NCBI GenBank assembly: GCA_035048495.1
Contig: CM068547.1
Coordinates: 23,195,913 to 23,259,912 of the forward strand
Direction of reading: 5' to 3'
Origin: Euptelea pleiosperma
Lineage: Eukaryota > Streptophyta > Magnoliopsida > Ranunculales > Eupteleaceae
DNA: 64,000 nucleotides
Shown: positions 1-9,229 of the stretch, in pieces
Layout of the letters: every line of letters begins with the position of its first letter
How positions within the stretch are numbered: the first letter of the stretch is position 1
Notes under the pieces: model-generated
Told to the model about the DNA's origin: nothing
Databases searched by the model: none
What the model saw: the letters and a program-made list of their open reading frames with translations, nothing else
Translations under genes and position numbers: made by a program

Positions 1-141
1 GTCACCTTCGGCACAATATGCACCGCCTTCGTTCCCAAGTCTCAACAGTTGGTTGATGTACTCACCAAGGCAATCAGCCGAATTGTTTTTGATTCTCTTA
101 TTGGCAAGCTGGGCATGTGTGATATCTTTGCATCAGCTTGA
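1..141 (+). CDS. Copia polyprotein C-terminus (end of RNase H domain), partial
   Basis: The frame is open from base 1 and ends at TGA 139-141. It contains FVPKSQQLVDVLTKAIS and then FDSLIGKLGMCDIFASA. This is the standard tail of the Ty1/copia RNase H domain, the stretch after the catalytic region that precedes the polypurine tract. Only about 46 codons lie in the window, so catalytic residues cannot be checked. A purine tract (141-148) and an LTR start follow at once. The family assignment is firm; whether the rest of the element is intact is unknown. Confidence 0.85.
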   Translation, partial: VTFGTICTAFVPKSQQLVDVLTKAISRIVFDSLIGKLGMCDIFASA

Positions 142-148
142 GGGGGAG

Positions 149-446
149 TGTTAGCATATGTGTGATTTATTGTTATTTATTTATTATTATTTATTATTTT
201 TTGGTAAGTATAGACTTTATTGAAAGGAGACCAAGAGGCCAAGAGAGATACGAAGAAGACCAAATGGCCAAAAGAGATACAAATAAGTTAGTCCCACATC
301 AAATAAGTTAGTAGAGTATGTCTTGGCCCCTGCTTATATAAAGGGATCCAACTCATATAATAAAGTATCTTAATCTAATCTCATTCTCTCTCTTCCATTA
401 TTCTCTTCTACTCCTATTCTCTAAAACTTTTAGGGTTTATATTTCA
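149..446 (+). repeat. 3' LTR of copia element at window edge
   Basis: The LTR starts with TGTTAG directly after the purine tract AGGGGGAG (141-148) and ends near TTTCA at about 446. It holds a TATA box (TATATAAA, 335-342) and a CT-rich stretch downstream, as expected for a short U3-R-U5 of about 300 bp. The right end is supported because the duplicated host segment begins within three bases of it. The target-site duplication cannot be tested because the left end is outside the window. Confidence 0.75.
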
Positions 447-448
447 AC

Positions 449-1135
449 TATAAGTCCATCATCACTCAGAAACAACAAAAATTCCAATAATTTTTTCAGA
501 AAACTTCATAATTCAAGCTTCAGCTCAACTTGCTGGTCACCTTTGAAATTATCGAAACAACCAAAAATTAGAAAAGCAAATCTAATCTCAGAACATAGAA
601 GAAACAAATACTGCAACAAAAACAGAACTGTCTTGAAACTTTGACACCACCCCCCTTGCGTCTAGATAACGAAATTGAACAAGTCCTCCCCAAACTCACT
701 ATCTCAGACGAACACACTAACCTTGAATCAAACAATTTCCACTCCATCACCCACACTTCCAAGTTTCAACTTCCAACACTAAAAACGATTGAAGTATCCC
801 AAGCAATCTAATTCCACATATATCCCAAAACAAAACAAAAAGAAAGAAAATCTAAATTCCCTGCACCTCCCTTAAAAAATCTAGAATCCTATAATATGTA
901 CTAGAGAACAAGGGAAAAAATGGGATTCATCCTATTTCGACAAAACAACAAGTGAATACAACCTATTAAGACCATTTTTAACCTCTCAAATTATCCAAAA
1001 ACCAGGATTAATGAAGTGGGGTTTTGGTTTTACGAGTGGTTTGAAATGGGTTTTGTGTGAGGGAGATCTATGGCTATAATCAATCAAAGTCTCTAATCAT
1101 TCAGAGCTAAGCATGAAGAAAACGAGGGAAAATAA
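449..1135. repeat. Diverged duplicate of the PPR-gene flanks, without the PPR frame
   Basis: Bases 449-835 align by eye with 2294-2675 (3' flank of the PPR gene), and about 868-1135 align with about 4512-4885 (its 5' flank). Shared landmarks include GAACTGTCTTGAAACTTT, TGCGTCTAGA, AAAATCTAGAATC and TCTAATCATTCAGAGCT. The 1.8-kb PPR frame between the two halves is missing here and is replaced by about 30 bp. No coding potential is seen in this copy. The simplest reading is a tandem duplication followed by loss of the frame. Confidence 0.8.
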
Positions 1136-1501
1136 ATAAAATAATAATAAATTGAAAGTTTGAGAAAGAGAAGTGTCAGTAGGTAGACAGAAAATGCACG
1201 GGACCTATATTATGGCATTGGTGTTCATGTTCAGTGTTACCCTGTAAGGTAGACAGAAAAGGCGAGATGGGATCACTTTGTCTCAAACCTCAAAACAAGT
1301 CCACAGTTTCTTGGAACCAATTTATCACAAGAGAATCCCAAGGAGTAGATAATGGTTAGCGCTTCCATGGAAGAACAAAGCCCATAATTTCTAATGCCAT
1401 ATCAAGAGGAACACTCCACTCTATCTTTATATAGTAGATATTATTGTATCAGCAGTAAATCATGGTATGAGCCGTTACCTTTAATATCCAATGGACATTA
1501 C
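1136..1501. other. Non-coding stretch between duplicate flank and Nudix-like exon
   Basis: Apart from a short repeated GTAGACAGAAAA word (about 1180-1260), I see no recognisable gene or element. If the neighbouring Nudix-like exon was once part of a working gene on the minus strand, this would be its downstream intron, but no later Nudix exon is recognisable here. Confidence 0.4.
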
Positions 1502-1740
1502 CTTTAATTTCCAATGAGAGAGAGGACGAAGGATATAAGCAAAGGACTTTGGATTGGATGGTAATCTTTCTGGATAAACAATTACTCCCTCATACTCTTC
1601 TTCAGAGGCGCCAAGTACACTGCTTTCTCTGAAAGAACTTGAGCTGGCCCCATTTGTTCCAATGATCCAAGACAAACCGTTTCCCAGGATGAATTTGAAC
1701 TGGACAGCCCAATCAAGATTGATTTGATTTTCTTGAATTA
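1502..1740 (-). pseudogene. Orphan exon resembling plant Nudix hydrolase (NUDT8/NUDT10-type pre-Nudix region)
   Basis: The minus strand has an uninterrupted frame containing LGNGLSWIIGTNGASSSSF, then EEEYEGVIVYPERLPSNP and SFAYILRPLSHWKLK. It is followed immediately by a GT that could be a splice donor (AAAG|GTAATG near 1502/1501). The pattern 'EYGGVIV...LPSNP..FA..LR.SL..WK.KGKKG' belongs, as I recall it, to the N-terminal region of plant Nudix hydrolases of the NUDT2/8/10 type. The exons that should follow (GKKGVWLK and the Nudix box GX5EX7REUXEEXGU) are not found at lower coordinates. I infer a gene fragment. The frame is intact, so a recent remnant or an exon with a very long intron is possible. 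Confidence 0.5.
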
Positions 1741-2293
1741 GAAGCCTTGAGAAAAATCCCCGTATAGAAAATCAGTAAAGAGAAAAAATGATTCACCTCA
1801 ACTTTAAGTGCTAGAATTCCCAATGTCAAACAACGCATAAGCTTCTAATACAAATGTGAACAAAATTACAAAAGAATGTGATAAATCTTGTACAAATGGA
1901 AAGCTTACAAACAAAGAGCGAAGGGCCTGCTGTTGCAAAGCATAATATTATGCTAATTTTGTAAGATTTCCCTAGAATTCCTAACCAAACACAAATTAGT
2001 GCAAAAACACACTAATACAATGCAAAAAATGTTCTTTGCAGACAAAAATAGAACGATTAGCAGCTCTAGGAGTGTGTGAGGAGGGTTAGGGGGGAGAATG
2101 TGACATTGTTCACCAAAAGAAGAGATGTGAAAAACAGTCACAAGTACCCTGCATTCATCAAATGCATTCGACATTTTTTTTCAGCTCATAGCATTGTCAA
2201 CTTATCAACCAAAACAACTAGAAACTCCACAAAACCGAATTAGAAACGAGATTGCAACTTTTCTTCAATGCAAATTAGAGGAAATCTTATACC
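1741..2293. other. Non-coding stretch upstream of the Nudix-like exon
   Basis: AT-rich sequence with no convincing frame. Pyrimidine-rich minus-strand sequence next to 1741 could include a splice acceptor for the Nudix-like exon. No repeat family was recognised. Confidence 0.35.
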
Positions 2294-2675
2294 CATAAGT
2301 CCCTCGCGACTCAGAAACAATACAAATTCCAATAAATTTTTGAGAATTCTTCATAAATAAAGCTTCAGTTCAACTTGCTTGCGCAGACCCAGAAGTTGAA
2401 ACTATTGAAACAATCCGAAAATTTGAAAAGCAAACTAATCTCAGAACAAGAAAAACAAATACCTTGACAAGAGCAGAACTGTCTTGAAACTTTAACACCA
2501 CCACCCCTGCGTCTAGAAAACAGAATCCTCCCGAAACACACTATCCAACGCAGACACCGACCTCGAATCAAACAATTTCTACTCCATCACCCACACTTCT
2601 AAGTCTCAACCGCCAACACTAACAACAGTTCAAGTATTCAAAGCAATCTGATTCTACATAAAACCCAAAAATAAA
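2294..2675. repeat. 3' flank of the PPR gene, second copy of the duplicated segment
   Basis: This is the partner of 449-835. Alignment runs through GACTCAGAAACAA, CTTCATAA, GAACTGTCTTGAAACTTT and TGCGTCTAGA up to the AAAGCAATCTGATTCTACATA region. It lies directly downstream of the PPR stop codon on the minus strand and so probably contains its 3' untranslated region. Confidence 0.8.
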
Positions 2676-2709
2676 TAGCAGTTGTAATATGTCTAGGTTT
2701 TTAGCCCAA

Positions 2710-4503
2710 TTAAGTGGTTTCTCCCTTCATGTGCACCCACAATTGCCCTAACACCCAGTGTATCACCTCCCATTGTGGGTGCACTCTATCCCCTGCTACA
2801 AACTCCCAAACCCTACTATCAACCTCAATTACACTACAACCAACCTCTTTCTTGGCCCCATTCCTCCTCATCAATCCCTTAACTTCTTCCACATCCCTCC
2901 ATCTCCTCTCCCCAGCATATAAGTTCCTCAATATGACATAGTTCCCATCGTTCCACGGCTCCATTTCAAACGCCTTCCTTACTGTCCTCTCAGCCCTCAT
3001 AACATCCCCACGACATCCACAGGCAAACAGAAAAGAACTCAAGATTATCCCATTTACCTCATAAGGCACACTCTCGATCAATTCTTCTGCTTCCTCCAAA
3101 CACCCCGCTCTCCCCAAAATATCTACCATACACCCGTAGTGTTCAATCATCGGGGTGATCTTGTATCCTTCCATCGCTTTAAACCACTTCTTCCCTTCCT
3201 CCACTAGGCCACCATGATTACAAGCAGACAAGACCCCTAGCATTGTTACCTCATTTGGTTTAAGGCCTTCACTTTGCATATCCAGAAACACCTGCAAGGC
3301 TTCCTTGGCACATCCATTTATGGCGAACCCGTTGATCATAGCATTCCAAGAAGCTGTTTCTCTATTGGTTATTTTATCGAAAAATTCTTTTGCTTTTAGA
3401 ATTTCACCGCATTTGGCATACATGTCTAGTAGTGCAGTGCACACATTGCTTGCTATGTCAAGTTTCTTTCTCTGCACGTATCCGTGAACCCAACCCCCAA
3501 AATCCATAGCACCCAAATCAGCAATGGCCGGGAGAACGCTTACAATGGTCACTTCATCTGGTTCGAATGACGAACTCAAATGCATTTCTCGAAACAACTC
3601 CAACGCTTCGTGGGGTTGCTTATTCTGGCAATACCCACTAATCATTGCATTCCATGAGACCAAATTCTTCTCAGGCATCACATCAAACAGTGATCTTGCA
3701 GCAGCTAAATCACCATTCTTGCAGTACCCAGAAATCAAAGTAGTCCAGGAGACCACATTCCTCCCCGGCATCTCATCAAATAATTCCTTTGCAGAGCTCA
3801 CATTTCCTGATTTGACGTAAGCATCGATCATTGCATTAAAGGCCGCAGGATCCTTCTCAGGCATATGATCAAACAATTCCCTTGATGTACGTGTGTCCCC
3901 AGACTTTGCATATCCAACAATCAGAGCCGTCCAAGACACTTGGCTTCTGTGAGGCATTTCATCAAAAACTCTTTTAGCCAATACCATGCTCCCAAATTTT
4001 GTATACATATCAACCAATGTGGTAGATACAAACAAATCGTAGCACAAACCCATCTTGATCGCCTGATCATGGAACTGATGGCCTTCCTTAAAGGCTGAAT
4101 TAGACCCACAAGACTTCAACAAAAATGGGAAAGTATAACTATCAGGAGAGAAGCAGGTTTCGCACCTGAGATCTCTATAGAGGGTCACAGACTCTTTAAA
4201 TTGGCGATTATCAACGTGAGCTCTGATCATGGAATTACAAAGAAACGTGTCATCTCTATGAGGCCGATGATCGAATAAATGGCGAGCGTGACGAATTCCA
4301 GTAAGTGGGTCTGACACACCGACAATGGTGATGGAACAACACGCAGTGATGAATTTGGTGAAGAGGTTTACGTTGGTTTCAAGGGCATTTCTGAGCATGA
4401 AAGAGTGGATTTGGATGATAGAGTTTCTAGTGTTTGGCCTCTGGAGCAGAGAGAGACATCTCCTCTCTCTTGGACTCCACAGGGATTGTTCATCTTCTTT
4501 CAT
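2710..4503 (-). CDS. Pentatricopeptide repeat protein, PLS class with E/E+ C-terminus
   Basis: This is an intact 597-codon intronless frame, typical of plant PPR genes. From about residue 85 to 480 it is a string of 31-36 residue helical-pair repeats; recognisable units include SWTALIVGYAKSGD, SWTTLISGYCKNGD, SWNAMISGYCQN and SWNAMINGFAINGC, separated by LFD.MPEKN-type joints. The tail with SSFLFACGCRGD, NYVILRNLYAGERRW and GCSVIEVDSRVWEFVAGDRVHP is the E/E+ extension; there is no DYW deaminase domain. Proteins of this class bind organellar RNA and direct C-to-U editing with a partner deaminase. The N-terminus (SPRERRCLSLLQRPNTRNS) and the overall order recall Arabidopsis At2g44880 (AHG11, mitochondrial nad4 editing); that orthology is a suggestion from memory. 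An obvious targeting peptide is not seen. The start at 4503 is the first Met of the frame. Confidence 0.93.
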   Translation of the reverse strand: MKEDEQSLWSPRERRCLSLLQRPNTRNSIIQIHSFMLRNALETNVNLFTKFITACCSITIVGVSDPLTGIRHARHLFDHRPHRDDTFLCNSMIRAHVDNRQFKESVTLYRDLRCETCFSPDSYTFPFLLKSCGSNSAFKEGHQFHDQAIKMGLCYDLFVSTTLVDMYTKFGSMVLAKRVFDEMPHRSQVSWTALIVGYAKSGDTRTSRELFDHMPEKDPAAFNAMIDAYVKSGNVSSAKELFDEMPGRNVVSWTTLISGYCKNGDLAAARSLFDVMPEKNLVSWNAMISGYCQNKQPHEALELFREMHLSSSFEPDEVTIVSVLPAIADLGAMDFGGWVHGYVQRKKLDIASNVCTALLDMYAKCGEILKAKEFFDKITNRETASWNAMINGFAINGCAKEALQVFLDMQSEGLKPNEVTMLGVLSACNHGGLVEEGKKWFKAMEGYKITPMIEHYGCMVDILGRAGCLEEAEELIESVPYEVNGIILSSFLFACGCRGDVMRAERTVRKAFEMEPWNDGNYVILRNLYAGERRWRDVEEVKGLMRRNGAKKEVGCSVIEVDSRVWEFVAGDRVHPQWEVIHWVLGQLWVHMKGETT

Positions 4504-4506
4504 GGT

Positions 4507-4890
4507 CCCCTGATTCTCCCTTACAAAAATCTAGAATCTTGTAACATGTGTCACTAGAGAACATGGAAAAAACACGGGATTCATCTTGTTTCGTTGTGAA
4601 CCAGAGATCATATCAAAACCTCTGGAATAGACAAACAAACAAGCATCTAATGTGCAATTTTACCCAAAAAAATGAACTTGACGACAGCCCATTAAGACCG
4701 TTTTTAAGCTCTCAACTTATCCAAAATCAGGATTCGTGAAGTAGGTATTTTGTTCTACGAGTGGTGTGAAATGGATTTTGTGCGAGAGAGATATCCATGG
4801 ATATAATAAATCAAAATCTCTAATCATTCAGAGCTGAAAGCGCGAAACCACGACGAAAACGAGGGAAAATAAATAGAAAGGAATTTTTTT
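4507..4890 (-). promoter_or_regulatory. 5' flank of the PPR gene, second half of duplicated segment
   Basis: This lies immediately upstream of the PPR start and aligns with about 868-1135. It should contain the 5' untranslated region and proximal promoter, although no clear TATA box is assigned. It ends at a T homopolymer (about 4884-4901). Conservation of both flanks but not of the frame is what makes the duplicated locus odd. Confidence 0.55.
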
Positions 4891-4927
4891 TTTTTTTTTT
4901 TGTAAGTAAAATAGAATGGAAGTTTTG

Positions 4928-5687
4928 AACATACCCCCAACCATTTGAAAAAACTGATTTGACCAGCGTTGACCAGAATTGACCACCAAAATTTTAAATA
5001 AAGAGCCAAAATACCCTTGTCGTCAACCTTGCCACCAGGGTTTGGGGCAAAACCATTAAATAGATCCAGATGTGTTTCTCCAAGTCCTTCAAATCCAGAA
5101 GGGAATATTAGTCACATAACCATTTTACTACAATAAACAGGCGAATAAACGACTTGGGGAAGGGAGCAGATGAAGTCCCATGATTTTCTAGCGTCGTAGA
5201 CACCAACAGAGTCCCCCACATCTACTTGGTAAACCCCTTCTATGCATGTCATATGTAGTCTTAGAACTTTAGAAGAACAATAATTGAATGTAAATTGTGG
5301 CCCGACTGGAACGAGATACTATAAACTGCTCCAATATAAAAGTGGGCCTGTCATATGCATATATATAGATAGATCCCCTGATAAGTTTGCTAGGCCAAGG
5401 CCATGGCCATGTCTAGTCTGAACCAAGTTCGGTACCACCACAAGGTGGAACTTCTCATCAGCAACGTTGAATGACATGATATTTATAGTTTAGTTCTCTC
5501 CATCAATGATGAGTCAGTGACAAGTGTACAATTGGTGGATGGCCGCCGTTTGATTTGGGGTTTGATTTTTGGCCCAAACCCTTGTTCCAAGGTTTAAGAC
5601 AAGGGTATTTTGACCATTTAATTAAAATTTTGGTAGTCAATTTGGGTCAACGCTGGTCAAATGGCAATGGACCAAATCATAGGGGGG
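4928..5687. mobile_element. Non-autonomous element with long terminal inverted repeats
   Basis: About 130 bp at 4928-5060 reappears reverse-complemented at about 5560-5687. Shared words include TTTGACCAGCGTTGACC, ACCAAAATTTTAA and CAAAATACCCTTGTC, so the arms match at roughly four bases in five by eye. The 500 bp between the arms has no coding frame. Long arms and no gene suggest a Mutator-type MITE or a foldback element. The right arm stops exactly where homology to the chromovirus LTR begins, so no target duplication can be read and an insertion-plus-deletion is likely. Confidence 0.65.
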
Positions 5688-6437
5688 TTTGTATATTATT
5701 TGAGATCGTGTTGTTTTATTATGGTCTATAAATATTTGATGGATTGTTGGACTCCTATGAGATTGAAAAAGAAGATTGAGAGTGCATGGACACACGGTTA
5801 GGGTTTCGTGCTGTGTTATGTGCCGAACTCCTTAGGATTTTTCCTCAAAGAGCAAGGAGGGCTCGAAGCCCTGGGGTGCAAAGCCTCAACCCCCTTGGAT
5901 CCATGTGGTATTTGATAGTTTGGCCCACTGTTTGTATAAAGTGTGCCCCATAGTGTTTATGTCATGCACGCTCATCGAATTTTCTTTTAATGTTTAAATT
6001 CGGTTTGATTATTATTATCTCATTGCATTATTTATATTATGTATTATTTCTATTGATTATCCATGGTTAGTCGCTCATCCCCATGGTAATAAGGCTGATG
6101 GAGTGTACCTACTGGGCTTCGCAGCTTAACCTATTTATTATGTTTTAGATTTGCCCAATGAAACGGGTGCGTAGCACATTCGGAGCCGGCAGAGAATTGA
6201 TCCATATTTTACTTTATTGTTTTTTTAGAAAATATGTATTAGGTATTACTTTAGAAGCTATGATATAATAAACCTTGACACAATTTTATTTAATATTTGA
6301 ATAATGTGGTGATGAGAGCTAGTAATGAAATAATTGGATTATTCTCATAATTCTTTTCTTATCCTCACATTCTGGACCATGGGTCTGAGTTATGGACCAC
6401 GGGTCGGATCCGATAGACCCAGATTCAGGGTGTGACA
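5688..6437 (+). repeat. Truncated 5' LTR of Tekay/Del-type chromovirus
   Basis: Matches 12068-12829 almost base for base, from TTTGTATATTATTTGAGATCG to the terminal TGACA at 6437. The first 1.27 kb of the LTR, present in the 3' copy as 10802-12067, is missing. It is followed three bases later by the primer-binding site. Confidence 0.88.
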
Positions 6438-6440
6438 AAG

Positions 6441-6452
6441 TGGTATCAGAGC
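6441..6452 (+). other. Primer-binding site complementary to initiator Met tRNA
   Basis: TGGTATCAGAGC lies three bases after the LTR end (6437). It is the standard complement of the 3' end of plant initiator methionine tRNA, which primes minus-strand DNA synthesis in these retrotransposons. Confidence 0.92.
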
Positions 6453-6544
6453 TTAGGCTTTAGTTCCTAGGGATTATTACTTAAGAACCATAGGATCACT
6501 TGTTAACACTTAAATAGTAGGATTTGCTTAATGAACTCTAATAT

Positions 6545-6577
<33 letters not shown>
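6545..6577. repeat. (TG)n(TA)n microsatellite in retrotransposon leader
   Basis: A pure dinucleotide run of TG passing into TA lies in the untranslated leader between the primer-binding site and gag. Confidence 0.95.
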
Positions 6578-6633
6578 GCTTTTATGAACATTGTTTGTTG
6601 ACACTTAACACTTATACTTCTCTAATTGAGTAG

Positions 6634-7570
6634 ATGGCTAGTGAGTCTACACATGTTGGGCCCGAGGAATCCTTGGCCTAGGCTGTGAGGAACATGACTT
6701 CTTTTATGCAGCAGCATGCCCAGCCGCAAGCACCACCAGTTCCGGATGAATTTGAAGAGAATCGGATGGTGGCAATAATGAGGGAGTTCAAGAGACTTAA
6801 CCCTTCAACTTTCAAGGGTACCCCTGAACCCCTCGAGGCTGAGACTTGGTTGCGAGAGATGAACAAGACCTTAGAGGTCCTCTCTGCAACTAATCGCCAG
6901 AAGGTAACCCTGTCGGCATATATGCTCCAGGGAGAAGCTGACCATTGGTGGGCCATGGTCAAGAGGTCCCGAAATGTGAACAAGATGTCTTGGGCTCAAT
7001 TTGAGGAAGTATTTTTAGAGCGATACTTTTCAGAAGCAGTGAGGAATCAAAAGTGCGCCGAATTCCTGTACCTAGTACAAAAGAATATGATGGTATCTCA
7101 ATATGAGGCCAAGTTCGCAGTGTTAGCACATTTTCACACATCATATCGTGGTGGACGAGTCTTTGAAGGCTCAAAAATTTCAAGAAGGACTACAATCGGG
7201 GATTAGAGGAAGATTGACGGTATTGAAGCTTCGCATGTATGTCGAGGTGGTTGATAGAGAGCTTCTCGTTGAGGTTGACATGGACGGTACTCAGAGGCTC
7301 AGGGAGCATATTGAGAAAGGAAAAATTGGAGAACAAAACAACAACAGCAAGAGACAACAGATAAATCCTCCACAGCAAATAGACAGATTGACCAAATTAA
7401 GTGTCATAAATGTGAACTAATGGGACACATCAAGAAGAATTGTCCATCCTCCATAGCACCACCACCACATCGGCTTCGCCAACACAACAAGGACAACAGT
7501 ACCAGATTAGATGTTTTGGATGTGGACAACAGGGACACCATGTGAGGAATTGCTCATCACCTACGACACA
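6634..7570 (+). pseudogene. Chromovirus gag (capsid/nucleocapsid), broken
   Basis: A start ATG (6634) is followed by an in-frame TAG at about 6679. The readable frame resumes at 6685 and carries a retrotransposon capsid domain (FKGTPEPLEAETWLREM, then QGEADHWWAMV and FLERYF). A frameshift near 7140 moves the frame to 7148-7420 (KAQKFQEGL). The nucleocapsid region has two CCHC zinc knuckles, CHKCELMGHIKKNC (about 7401-7443) and CFGCGQQGHHVRNC (about 7513-7555), in different frames, separated by Q/P-rich sequence. The order is right for a Ty3/gypsy gag, but three or more lesions prevent translation. Confidence 0.85.
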
Positions 7571-7739
7571 TCTACAATTGTTTCGACCACAGCAGCAACG
7601 ACCTCAATACCAGTAGCCTCATCCTAAGCAACAACAGATGCAACAAAAAGTCCATTAACAACTAGCACAACCACGTCCACTTCAGCAAAATCAGAATCTT
7701 GGAAATCAAGGACCCAGAGTTCAGGGTCGAGTTTTTGCA

Positions 7740-9200
7740 ATGGTAATGCCAGACACTGAAGCAACCAATGTAGTGGTCGAAGGTACCCTTTTAGTTTACA
7801 ATTCTTGGGCTAAAATTCTTTTTGATCCAGGCTCTACACACTCCTTTTATATCTTCTGCATTTGCTTGTCCTTTGGATTTAGAATTTGAACCCCTAGATC
7901 ACGTTTTGTGTGTCTCTACCCCTGTTGGAAGGAGTGTCGAGACCACTTGTATTTATCGATCCTGTATAGTTAGGATTGCTGACCAGGAACTAGTGGTTGA
8001 TCTAATCCACCTGAGTCTAGCTGATTTTGATATAATACTTGGTATGGATTGGCTATTTGCCTACCATGTCACTATAGATTGTTTTGGAAAGCATGTGACT
8101 TTCAACATACATGGAGGATCGACATTTCACTTCTGCAGCAAGAAAAGCGTAGAGGATAGTTCTAGCTTTTTGGCCCACATCTCGAGCGAGGATAGCACTA
8201 GTCAAGCTTCGCGATTAGATGTAGTTGTTCGAGATTTTCCCGATGTATTTCTAGAGGAATTGCCTGGTTTACCTCCAGTTAGAGAGATGGAGTTTACTAT
8301 TGAGACCTATCCCGGTACAAACCCAATTTCTATCTCGCCATATCGGATGACACCTATTGAGCTTAAGGAATTAAAGGATCAACTCCAGGACTTGCAAGAT
8401 AAGGGATTCATTTGCCCTAGTACTTCACCTTGGGGAGCTCCGATTCTCTTTGTGAAAAAGAAAGATGGATCATTGAGGCTTTGTATCGATTACCACCAGT
8501 TGAATCGGGTGACTGTGAAGAACAAGTACCTACTGCCACGGATTGGCGATTTGTTTGATCAGTTGAGAGGTCACAATATTTTTCGAAGATTGATTTGAGG
8601 TCGGGATATCATCAGTTGCGAGTTCGAGAATCAGACATATCAAAGACATCCTTTCGTACGTGCTACGGGCACTAGTGCACTACGAATTCTTGGTGATGCC
8701 GTTCGGATTAACTAATGCGCCAGTAGCTTTCATGGACCCGATAAATAGAGTGTTTAGACCATACTTAGATAAATTCTTGGTAGTATTTGTTGATGACATT
8801 CTTATTTACTTGAAGACACAAGAGGAGTATGAGCATCACCTGAGGACAACATTACAGACTTTGAGGGAACATCAGGAACTTGGTTGTGTTCTCATGCAAC
8901 GAGGTAAAGTAGTAGCCTATGCTTCACGCTAGTTGAAGACCCACGAACAAAACTATCCAACTCACGACTTGGAGTTAGCGGCCATTGTCTTCGCACTGAA
9001 GATTTGGAGACACTACCTCCACGGCGAGCAATTTGAGGTCTACTCTGACCATAAGAGCTTAAAATATATCTTCACCCAGAAGGAGTTGAACCTGAGACAA
9101 AGAAGATGGATGGAGTTTCTTAAAGATTATGATTTCAACCTTCACTACCACCCTAGAAAGGCAAATGTGGTGGCAGACGTCCTAAGTAGAAAGTCTAGAA
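7740..9200 (+). pseudogene. Chromovirus protease, reverse transcriptase and RNase H, broken
   Basis: The protease shows [14 protein letters not shown] (about 7815-7855) and the later IILGMDWL. The reverse transcriptase follows: [40 protein letters not shown], then after a frameshift near 8590 [12 protein letters not shown] and the catalytic VFVDDILIY (about 8788-8815). Directly after LREHQ (about 8872) the sequence jumps to [18 protein letters not shown], the start of the RNase H domain; the connection segment of about 100 or more residues is deleted. RNase H continues across a TAG (8930) with [20 protein letters not shown] and SDHKSLKY. The element cannot make a working enzyme. Confidence 0.87.
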
Positions 9201-9229
9201 GGTTGGTAGCTAGTTTATCTTTGAGGAGG

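Noticed and set aside
2714..4513. Plus-strand frames opposite the PPR gene
   Set aside because: Shadows of the repetitive PPR frame on the other strand.
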